64,000 nt of DNA. It comes from Natrarchaeobaculum aegyptiacum. Lineage in GTDB: Archaea; Halobacteriota; Halobacteria; Halobacteriales; Natrialbaceae. This document shows positions 18,218 through 26,300 of the stretch, in pieces. Every line of letters begins with the position of its first letter. Within the stretch, counting starts at the first letter, position 1. The notes under the pieces were generated by a model. It was not told the DNA's origin, did no database searches, and saw only the letters and a program-made list of their open reading frames with translations. The stretch is from contig NZ_CP019893.1 in NCBI RefSeq assembly GCF_002156705.1, positions 372,001 to 436,000 of the forward strand, read 5' to 3'. Both the position numbers and the translations under genes were made by a program.

Positions 18218-18344
18218 CGAACTCGAGTGGTCCGGCCAGCGTGAAAATCGTTGTTCTCCTGTCGGGAGACGAGCGGCGAGAGATTCGGTGCGACCCCGGT
18301 GCCAGAAACGTCAGCGTTACGGCACCCCACCGGCGAGTACGGGT

Positions 18345-19328
18345 ATGGACGTGCCGTGTGTCCGGGTCGACCGTGAGGACGGAGAAGCGACGCGTCGGCG
18401 ACTCGCGGACGCGGACCTGATCGACGACGACCACGAGATCGCAGTCGAGGACGGGTCGCTCTACATCCCCGTCTCCGATCCGGACGCAGTCCCGGGAGAC
18501 CTCGACGTGGTGACCCGGGACGTGCCGGCACGCGAGACCCAGACGACGCCGGCGGACCTGCTCGGGTACGACCCCTCCTACGAACGGCTCGGGGAGGCGG
18601 CGCTGCTCGACGAGGACGACCCGGATCGGGCACGGAAGATCGCCGACGCGATCGTCGACTCCGATCTGCCGCTCGAGACCGTCCTCAACAAGGCCTCGAA
18701 GATCAAAGGGGAGACCCGCGTGCGCGACTGGGACGTGCTCGTCGGCGACGATACGGAGGTCGTCCACCGCGAGTACGGCTGTGAGTTCGTCCTCGACCTG
18801 GCGGAGGTGTACTTCTCGCCGCGGCTGGCGACCGAACGCCATCGCGTCGCCGAACAGCTCACGGCCAGCGAACGCGCGTTCGACATGTTCGCCGGCGTCG
18901 GACCGTTCGTCGTCCCGTTCGCCAGCCGCGGCGCCGAGTGCGTCGGCGTCGACGTCAACGACACGGCGATCGAGTACCTGCGGGAGAACGCCCGCCGAAA
19001 CGGCGTCGCGGATCGGATCACCGCCATCGCCGACGACGTTCGCTCGGTCGCCCCCGAGTACGAGGGCTGGGCCGACCGCATCGTGATGAACCTCCCCCAC
19101 AGCGCCGACGAGTTCCTCGAGTCTGCGGTGACCGTTGCCGGCGACGACTGCGTGATCCACTACTACGACATCCAGCACGAGGACGATCCGTTCGGTCCCG
19201 GCGAGCGAGCGATTCGCGCGGCCGCCGAGCCCGCTTACGACGTGACAGTCGAGACCGAACGCGTCGTCCGCTCGTACGCCCCCCACGAACTCAACGTCTG
19301 TCTGGACGTGCGACTCGAGCGACGCTGA
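18345..19328 (+). CDS. trm5: tRNA (guanine37-N1)-methyltransferase Trm5-like
   Basis: A 327-residue class I SAM methyltransferase of the archaeal/eukaryotic Trm5 family, which makes m1G37 in tRNA. The N-terminal half has the Trm5 elements EVVHREYGCEFVLDLAEVYF. The SAM site is DMFAGVGPFVVPFASRG and VGVDVND, and the catalytic motif is MNLPHSADEFL, the NPP-type region. Start is the ATG at 18345 (MDVPCVRVDRED); the open frame extends upstream without conserved sequence. A tRNA-Thr gene follows 120 bases later, probably coincidentally. Distinction from other Trm5 paralogues (Taw22 type) is not certain. Confidence 0.9.
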   Translation: MDVPCVRVDREDGEATRRRLADADLIDDDHEIAVEDGSLYIPVSDPDAVPGDLDVVTRDVPARETQTTPADLLGYDPSYERLGEAALLDEDDPDRARKIADAIVDSDLPLETVLNKASKIKGETRVRDWDVLVGDDTEVVHREYGCEFVLDLAEVYFSPRLATERHRVAEQLTASERAFDMFAGVGPFVVPFASRGAECVGVDVNDTAIEYLRENARRNGVADRITAIADDVRSVAPEYEGWADRIVMNLPHSADEFLESAVTVAGDDCVIHYYDIQHEDDPFGPGERAIRAAAEPAYDVTVETERVVRSYAPHELNVCLDVRLERR

Positions 19329-19447
19329 GGGGCTCGAGTGAGTTGCTCCGGTCGGTCCGAGTGCATGGTGGTCGATCGCACGACCGCGCCGATTCGCAAC
19401 GCTTATGCACGGCATCGGCCCTACCTGTAGTTGCACACGAGTGGTGT

Positions 19448-19521
19448 GCCGGTGTAGCTCAGACTGGCAGAGCGAATCCTTCGTAAGGATTAGGTCGAGG
19501 GTTCAAATCCCTCCACCGGCT
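19448..19521 (+). tRNA. tRNA-Thr (anticodon CGT)
   Basis: Cloverleaf by eye: acceptor GCCGGTG/CACCGGC, D-stem GCTC/GAGC, anticodon stem AATCC/GGATT with loop TTCGTAA, T-arm GAGGG-TTCAAAT-CCCTC and discriminator T. Anticodon CGT reads ACG. CCA is not encoded and there is no intron. A pyrimidine tract (TTCCTTTTCCCC) directly follows and may terminate transcription. Confidence 0.95.
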
Positions 19522-19967
19522 TCCTTTTCCCCGGAGTTCATCCGTTGAACCAGGAGACGGCGGTCTCCGTCAGACGCCCGTCACCAAAAGGGTTAATACC
19601 AATCACCATTAATTATAGCTTGCCCATCCAGACGGGTTTCGTCTGGAGGCAACCCCCACCCGCTTGTCATTCCATCCCCCCACCCCAAGGAAATTCCGCG
19701 GCTGGGATCCACGATGCGAGGGTCCCCCACCCCTCGCATTCAGCTCCCCCTCGAGACACTCGTTGGTACTGGCTGTTCCCTCGTCGCCTCGAGCGCCGAG
19801 TCGGCTGATGGCCGCGCTCGAGCGCTGGTTCTCACAGACGCTGTCACCGGGCGCGGGGCACCACGACGTTGTAATCAGTCCCACAACGCGGTAGTCTCGC
19901 CTTTCAACGCGTCAGAGAGCGAGATTATTCACCGACCAGTCACAGGGATATTTACCGGTCGCACCCG
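19522..19967 (+). other. Intergenic region with C-rich tracts and a hairpin
   Basis: Some 445 bases downstream of tRNA-Thr without a convincing gene; several short open frames overlap in all frames and none has a recognisable feature. It begins AT-rich (TTAATACCAATCACCATTAA) and turns into C-rich blocks around 19648-19690. A hairpin lies at 19714-19739. I looked for a copy of the tRNA 3' end and did not find one. Confidence 0.5.
19714..19739. repeat. 9-bp inverted repeat
   Basis: Perfect arms ATGCGAGGG and CCCTCGCAT with an 8-base C-rich loop. Function unknown. Confidence 0.6.
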
Positions 19968-20741
19968 GTGACCATCACCGTGACGCTCGAGACCGTAGTG
20001 GACCGGTCGCTGTCGCTGCTGGGCTATCCGGCGGCTGCGTGTACTCTCGCCGATCGACTCCTGCCGTCCGAGCACCTCGAGTTAGACGTCGCGCCGTCGG
20101 CCCGGATCGCCACGGGTTGTCTGTGCCGCGGATCGATCGACCTCGCCCCCCGGACGCGGCTGAGTCGAGGCTGTATCCTGAACGGCGACGTCAGCGTCGG
20201 CCGCAGGACGAACCTCGAGCCGAAGTGTGAGTTGATCGGCGACGTCAGCATCGGTCGGTACTGTGCGATCGCTCGTGAGTGTACGTTCCAGGAACCGAAC
20301 CACGAGACCCAGCGGCCGTCGTTACAGAACAAGCTCTACGCCGACGTGCTCGACAGCGAACTCGAGTCGACCACCAAGGGACCGATTACGGTGGGCAACG
20401 ACGTCTGGATCGGCGCGCGCGCGACGGTGCTCTCGGGCGTGACGATCGGCGACGGGGCGATCGTGGGTGCCGGGGCGATCGTAACCGACGACGTCGAACC
20501 GTACGCCGTCGTCGCCGGGGTCCCCGCCGAGCGCGTCTCCTGGCGGTTCCCCGAACCCGTCCGGGAGAAGCTCCTCGAACTCGAGTGGTGGAACTGGGAC
20601 GAACGGACGATACGGGCTAACCGCGACTTCTTCGAACGCGACCTCACAGGTCCCGAGGACGTCCCGACGGTCGACGAGGGCCGCGTGACCGAACCGCCGA
20701 CTCGAGATCTCGAGGGACGGTCGCCGCCGCTTCAGGAGTGA
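19968..20741 (+). CDS. Hexapeptide-repeat acyltransferase (left-handed beta-helix)
   Basis: A 257-residue LbetaH-fold transferase, probably acetylating a sugar or similar acceptor from acetyl-CoA. Rows of hexapeptides run from residue 40 to 90 (ARIATGCLCRGSIDL, GRRTNLEPKCELIGDVSIG) and again from 135 to 185 (TVGNDVWIGARATVLSGV, TIGDGAIVGAGAIVTDD). The closing YAVVAGVPAERV is typical of CatB/Maa-type acetyltransferases, and the intervening loop FQEPNHE supplies the catalytic-type His. Start is a GTG at 19968; a GTG at 19980 is an alternative. It ends 28 bases from the convergent ecfT. Confidence 0.88.
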   Translation: MTITVTLETVVDRSLSLLGYPAAACTLADRLLPSEHLELDVAPSARIATGCLCRGSIDLAPRTRLSRGCILNGDVSVGRRTNLEPKCELIGDVSIGRYCAIARECTFQEPNHETQRPSLQNKLYADVLDSELESTTKGPITVGNDVWIGARATVLSGVTIGDGAIVGAGAIVTDDVEPYAVVAGVPAERVSWRFPEPVREKLLELEWWNWDERTIRANRDFFERDLTGPEDVPTVDEGRVTEPPTRDLEGRSPPLQE

Positions 20742-20768
20742 CAGGCCAGAGTCACGAGGTCGCCTCCG

Positions 20769-21473
20769 TCAGAGAACCGCCGACAGCGCCAGCCCCACCG
20801 CGAGCACGAGCGCGGGCACGTCGAGTCGAGCGAACGAGAGGGCCGGCAACGTCGGGTTCCAGGCGAAACAGCGTGCTCGCAACGCGAGTGCGAGGTGATC
20901 GGCCCGGTCGAACGCCCTCGTTAGCCCCAGAACGCCGAGTGTTGTCGTCCGCTCGAGTGGCCCCCGTTCCGTACCCAGGCGGGCGGCCTCGGCGTCGCGG
21001 ATCGTCCGGAGGTCGGCTTTGAGTACCGGGAGAAAGCGGAAGACGAGCGCGACGCCAGCACCGAGCAGTTGCCCTGGTTTACCGGGGATCGTCCGCTGGA
21101 TCGCCGCGCGGGAGTCCCTGACGGGCGTCGAACGCACGTAGGCAGCGCTGACGAGCAGGATCAACAGGACGCGGTAACTCGCCTGCGCCGAGGTCACCCC
21201 TCGCTCGAGGTCGATCCACGGTGGGCCGACCGTGAGCGCGGCGACGACCGGTGCGACGACGAGGAGCACGAGTGCGAAACGGTACGCCGCGAGCGCTCGT
21301 CCGAGCGGGACGCGTGCAGCCGCGAGCAGCAGTCCCGCGACGACAGTGAGGGCGAGGAGCGCCCGTGGGCTCGTGTGAGCGAGCGCGGTCGCTGCGAAGC
21401 CGATCTGGACGGCTAGCTTCGAGCGCGGGTCGAGCCGATGGGCGAGCGTGTCGTCGGGTTCGTAGGTAAGCAT
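20769..21473 (-). CDS. ECF transporter transmembrane component (EcfT/BioN)
   Basis: A 234-residue CbiQ-family membrane subunit linking the ATPase to the substrate-binding S component. Five or six hydrophobic helices are present, with the conserved N-terminal DPRSKLAVQI and the cytoplasmic Arg-containing motif AEAARLGTERG, the EcfT coupling helix region. It is third in the minus-strand operon bioY-ATPase-EcfT, with a gap of 21 bases to the ATPase. The order and BioY partner make biotin the substrate. Confidence 0.9.
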   Translation of the reverse strand: MLTYEPDDTLAHRLDPRSKLAVQIGFAATALAHTSPRALLALTVVAGLLLAAARVPLGRALAAYRFALVLLVVAPVVAALTVGPPWIDLERGVTSAQASYRVLLILLVSAAYVRSTPVRDSRAAIQRTIPGKPGQLLGAGVALVFRFLPVLKADLRTIRDAEAARLGTERGPLERTTTLGVLGLTRAFDRADHLALALRARCFAWNPTLPALSFARLDVPALVLAVGLALSAVL

Positions 21474-21494
21474 GCGACGTGATCGAGAGGGGGA

Positions 21495-22247
21495 TCAGCC
21501 GGGTCGGTCGGCCGGCGAATCGCTCGCTGTCGGTTCGGTCTGCTTTCGATCAGGGACGCGAACGGCGAGGTCCGCAAGCTCGGATCGCGCACGCTCCGAC
21601 GTCCCGTCGACGACGATTCGACCGTCGGCCATCGCGATCACCCGGTCGGCGAGTTCGAGGACGTCCCTGAGGTCGTGAGTCGCGAGGACGACGCCGGTGC
21701 CGTCGTCGCCCAGCGCGGCGAGGTGCTCGAGCACGGATCGACGGGCGGGCTCGTCTAATCCGGTGAACGGTTCGTCGAGCACGAGGTGTGAGGGGTCCAT
21801 CGCGAGCGCGCCAGCGATGGCCACCCGGGCCTGTTCACCGCCCGAAAGCTGGTCGATGCGGTCGTCCTCCCGGCCAGCCATATTGACTGCACTGAGGGCG
21901 GTTTCGACCCGGCGGTCGATGGTCTCGTGGTCGAGACCGAGGTTCTCCGGGCCGAAGGCGACGTCGGCACCGACGGTCGCGGCGACGAACTGGTCGCGCG
22001 GGTGCTGGAACACCATGCCGACGGCGGAACGCGCGTTCACGAGATCGTCGACGACTGGCGTGCCGTCGACGAGGACGGCCCCTTCGTCGGGCGTGAGCAG
22101 GCCGTTGCAGTGGCGCAGGAGGGTCGTCTTCCCGCTACCGTTTGCCCCCGCGAGCAGGACGAACGCGCCGTCGTCGATCGTCACGGAGACGTCGTCGAGG
22201 ACGGGAACGTCGTCGAAGGCGAACGAGACGTTTCGAAACTCGATCAT
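21495..22247 (-). CDS. ECF transporter ATPase (BioM-like)
   Basis: A 250-residue CbiO/BioM-type ABC ATPase. Walker A is AGANGSGKTT, the Q-loop region GMVFQHPRDQF, signature LSGGEQARVAIAG and Walker B HLVLDEPFTGLD. The start is the ATG at 22247 (MIEFRNVSFAF); a TTG two codons upstream is less likely. Only one ATPase gene is present, as in dedicated BioMNY systems in contrast to group II ECF systems with two ATPases. Confidence 0.93.
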   Translation of the reverse strand: MIEFRNVSFAFDDVPVLDDVSVTIDDGAFVLLAGANGSGKTTLLRHCNGLLTPDEGAVLVDGTPVVDDLVNARSAVGMVFQHPRDQFVAATVGADVAFGPENLGLDHETIDRRVETALSAVNMAGREDDRIDQLSGGEQARVAIAGALAMDPSHLVLDEPFTGLDEPARRSVLEHLAALGDDGTGVVLATHDLRDVLELADRVIAMADGRIVVDGTSERARSELADLAVRVPDRKQTEPTASDSPADRPG

Positions 22248-22290
22248 GGGCAATGTACCACGGGGCTGGGGGAGCGCTCTGCGGACACGG

Positions 22291-22872
22291 TTACACCGAG
22301 ACGATCCGTCGACTTTTGACGATGGCGATTGCGGCGACGAGTTTGAGCAGGTCGCCCGGCAGGAACGGGACAGCGCCGGCGAGCAGGGCCTCGGTGGCCG
22401 TCAGTTGCTGGAGCCACGCCATGTAGCCGGTTCCCAGCCCGTAGATGACGATCAGGCCGATCAGCAGTGCGCCCACCACCAGCGGGAGGGAGGCATCTGC
22501 CGGGTCGCGCAAGTCGGTTCCGCGGTGGACGAACAGGCCGATCACTCCCGCTCCGAGCGCGTATCCCCACAGGTAGCCGCCGGTCGGACCGAAGAGGGGC
22601 CCGAGCCCGCCGCTCATCCCCGAGAAGATCGGAATGCCGATCGCACCCGCGGTCAGGTAGAGGAGGATCGAGACGGTCCCCCAGACCGGTCCGAGCAGCA
22701 GCCCCGCGAGGAAGACGAACAGGACCTGCAGGGTGATCGGTACGGGCGAGAACGGCAACGGAATCGTGACGACGACCGATGCCCCCATCAGCGCCGCGAG
22801 TAACGCCGCACGCGCGAAGCGCCCCACGGCAGCGTCCTCGACGAGTTCCGGCGCGGTTCGTTCGGTTTCCAT
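22291..22872 (-). CDS. bioY: Biotin transporter substrate-binding component
   Basis: A 193-residue S component of the biotin ECF importer, with six hydrophobic helices. Family motifs include FSPVPITLQVLFVFLAGLLL, YLTAGAIGIPIF, FGPTGGYLWGY and FLPGDLLKLVAA. I use the ATG at 22872 (METERTAPEL), which gives the family's usual length. The frame stays open upstream to another ATG at 23076, adding 68 residues that contain a Cys-x2-Cys (SACQTCRRNQ). That extension could be a separate leader or a real N-terminal domain. First gene of the operon with the ATPase and EcfT. Confidence 0.92.
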   Translation of the reverse strand: METERTAPELVEDAAVGRFARAALLAALMGASVVVTIPLPFSPVPITLQVLFVFLAGLLLGPVWGTVSILLYLTAGAIGIPIFSGMSGGLGPLFGPTGGYLWGYALGAGVIGLFVHRGTDLRDPADASLPLVVGALLIGLIVIYGLGTGYMAWLQQLTATEALLAGAVPFLPGDLLKLVAAIAIVKSRRIVSV

Positions 22873-23366
22873 GTCCCCACCACTCTCGTAAACCGGGATC
22901 AAGACTTCGGTTTCCGAGTCGCCGTTAGCCGCGTTTTCGTCCCGCGAGAGCAGCGTCTCCGACGGATCCGCGACACCTCGAGACGACCAGCCTCCGGCTT
23001 CCACGTCGGGTTCCTGATTCCGGCGACACGTCTGACACGCCGAGTGGCTCGTGGAAGACGCGGCTGGTGCCGCCATCCCCTCGATCGTAAGGCCCGGCTT
23101 CCAGTCGGATCGGCGATCACTCACGACTCGTGATCGATTCGCTCGCGCAGACGATCGCACGCTCGTGATCCACCGCTCGAGCCGCCCAGCGAACTGTTCC
23201 CGGCCGGTAATCCGTGATTGTGTCAGGTAGGCCGACGAAACGACCGCCGCGTTTATGCGCCGATTCGATCCCGTGACAGGAGAACGATGCGACAGGGGAG
23301 TCTGCGGCTGGAGGCGGGAGATCAGGCAGTGAGACAACGGTATCGACGCAGCTGCGAGGGCGGGCG
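22873..23366 (-). other. Intergenic region between divergent bioY and the giant protein gene
   Basis: About 490 bases holding the promoters of two divergent genes. The part adjacent to bioY (22873-23076) is open in the bioY frame and may be translated. I saw no clear biotin operator or long inverted repeat. Confidence 0.4.
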
Positions 23367-26300
23367 ATGAACCGACGGACGCTCGTCGTCGCCTCGATTG
23401 CCCTCGTGATGGCAACGAGTATGATCGCCCTTCCGCTGCTCGGCGGCGGGTTCGGTGGGCTCGGAGGTGAGGAAACCGACTCCGGCGAGGACGACGACTC
23501 GAGTGCGTTCGAGGCGGTCGACGACGGAGCCGAGGAGGGTGTCGAAGAAACTGAAGATGGCGACTCGAGCCCGCTCGACCTCGTGTCGATGTCGACGGCA
23601 GCAGCGGAGAGCGGGGACGGGGACGGTGGGAGTGACGACGACGCAGCCAGCGACGACGTTCTCGCGTCACTCGACGGTGGTGACGCGGTCGCACAGCTCG
23701 AGGACGACGAGGCGACCGTCGTCGAAGACGGCGTCGACGACGGGATCGAGCTGGCCCAGTCACAGGGCGTCGAGGTCACCCAGGAACAGCGCGCGGCGGC
23801 ACTCGAGGGTGCGTCGGTCGCAGCCGAGCAGCACCAGGAGGCCTCGAGCGAGCAGATTCAGCAGGCGACCGCGGGTGCGGTCTACGGCGCCGTGATGCAA
23901 GAACAGCGCGTCGAGGTCGAACAGATCCAGTCCGTCGTCGTCGGGGCGACCGACGGCGCGCTCGCCCAGCACCAGACTGCAGAGGCGAGTCAGATCCAGC
24001 ACGCTGCGTGGGGCGCCACCCACGGCGCGATCGCCCAGGAACAGCACGTGACCGTCGAACAGCTCCAGTTCGCGAGCTTCGGCGGCGCAGCGGGGGCCGC
24101 GAGTGCAGCCGGCGAATACGACGTCGATCACAAGCCGACGATCCAGGAGGCCGCACAGGGGGCATCCTACGGTGTCCTCGAGCAGTACCAGCGAATCACG
24201 GCAGAGCAGCGCCAGCAGGTCACCGTCGAACACGTTCAGTACGCCGCGGCGGGCGCGTCCGCGGGTGCCGTCGAAGGGACGACGGAAGCGGCGCTCGAGC
24301 AGGACCAGCGAATCGAGGTCGAGCAGTATCAGGAAGTCGACCTCAAGCAGGTCCAGAAAGCGGCGAAGGGTGCGGGCGCGGGTGCGCTCGTTCAGCGACA
24401 GGACGTGACAGTCGAGCAGACCCAGTCGGCGGCGTGGGGTGCCAGTAGCGGCGCGCTGAAGCAGGTTCAGTCGATCGATATCGAGCAAATCCAGCGTGTG
24501 ACGACGGGCCAGATTCAGGAGGCTGCCAGGGGAGCGGCGACGGGTTCGATCACGCAGAGTCAGGAGGCGAGCGTCGAGCAGATTCAGGCTGCCGCAGACG
24601 GCGCTGCCCACGGCACGCTGATCCAGCGCCAGGAGGTGTCGATCTCGCAGGTCCAGTACGCGGCGATCGGTGCCGCAGAGGGCGCCGTCGAGACGGCGAT
24701 TCAGGAGCAAGTCGTCGAGATCGAGCAGATTCAGGCTGCCGCCTGGGGCGCTGGCGAAGGGGCGGTGACCCAGACGCAGGTCGTCGAAGTCACGCAGGTT
24801 CAGTCACTGGCACACGGTGGGGCGGCTGGCGCGCTCACCCAGCATCAGGAGGCGACGGTCGAACAGACCCAGATCGCCGCCCTGAGCGCCTGCGAGGAGA
24901 CTGCCCGCGTGATCCAGGAGCAGCGAGTGAGTATCACCCAGATCCAGACGATCTCGAGCGAGATCGCCGGTGACGCAGCGGCCTACGCGGTCGCCGAGGA
25001 GACCACCGATCGCATCGAGATCAGCCAGTACGTCGAAATCGAGGTCGTCCAGATCGTCGAGCAGGTCGACGAACTCGAGGGGACGGCCTCGATCACGTTC
25101 TCGGACCAGGAGAGCGACGGTGACAGCGTCGTCGTCGATTCGGTCGACCTCTCGGAAGGCGGCTTCGTCGCGGTCTACGGCGGTGTCGCGGCGGACGTCG
25201 ATCCGGCCGACCTCCGCGGGGCCTCGGGCTACCTCGAGCCCGGAGAACACGAAGACGTCGAGATCGATCTGGACGAGCCGCTCGCAGAGAGCGGGCCGAT
25301 GGTCGCCGCGGTCCACCACGACACGACCGACGACGAGACGTTCCAGTACGCCGAGACCGACGGCACGGAGGACGAACCCTACGTGACCGCAGCCGGTGCA
25401 CCCGTCGTCGACGGTGCGTTTATCACAGTAGCGGACCCCGAACCGGAACCAGAAACGACCCTCGAGGTCGCCGATCAGGAGGGTGACGGCGAGACGCTCC
25501 TGATCGACGAGGCGAACGCGAGCGTCGATTACGTCGTCAGCACCGAGTACGACGGCGACCGCGTCGACAGCGAGACGATGGCGGCCGACGACGCCCTCGA
25601 GGCGTTCGAACTCGAACTCGACCCGCCACTCGAGGACGACGCCACGGTCGACGTCTCGGTCCGGGACGCAGAAACCGACGACGAACTGGCGAGTGAGACG
25701 ATCGAGTACACGCTCGAGGAGGAACCGGAGCCGCCCGAACCCGAGGCGACCCTCGAGGTCGCTGACCAGGAGGGGGAGGGGGACCTTCTCTTCTTCGACG
25801 AGGCGAGCGCGACGGTCGACTACTTCGTCACCGTCACCGACGAGGGCGGGGACGGCGAGCGCATCGGCGAGAACGGACCGTACACCGGCGACGAGACGAT
25901 CGGCGGCGTCGCGGTCCCGCTCGACCCACCGCTCGAGGACGACGCAACGCTCGAGGTCGCCGTGGTCGACGCGGCCGACGACGAGGTGCTCGCGAGTGAG
26001 ACCATCGAGTACACGCTCGAGGAGGATCCGGAGCCGCCCGAACCCGAGGCGACCCTCGAGGTGAGCGACCAGGACGGTGACGGCGAATCGGTCGTCGTCG
26101 ACGAGGCGAGCGCGACGGAGCCGTACGCACTCTCCGTCACCGACGAGGACGGCGAGCAACTGGGTCTGAGCATCCCGTTCAGCGCCGACGAAACCGTCGA
26201 GAACGAGTCGATCGGCCTCGATCCCGCCCTCGAGGACGATTCGACGCTCGAGGTCTCGGTCGTCTCGATCGACGGGCTGGACGACCCCGACGAGACCGAC

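Noticed and set aside
19545-19971. Short overlapping frames downstream of tRNA-Thr
   Set aside because: Frames in every phase, Pro/Ser/Arg-rich, with no conserved feature; likely non-coding DNA.
23748-25064. Gln-repeat region considered as a CRISPR array or DNA satellite
   Set aside because: Periodicity is at the protein level (69 bases per unit) with variable codons and no identical DNA repeats and spacers.
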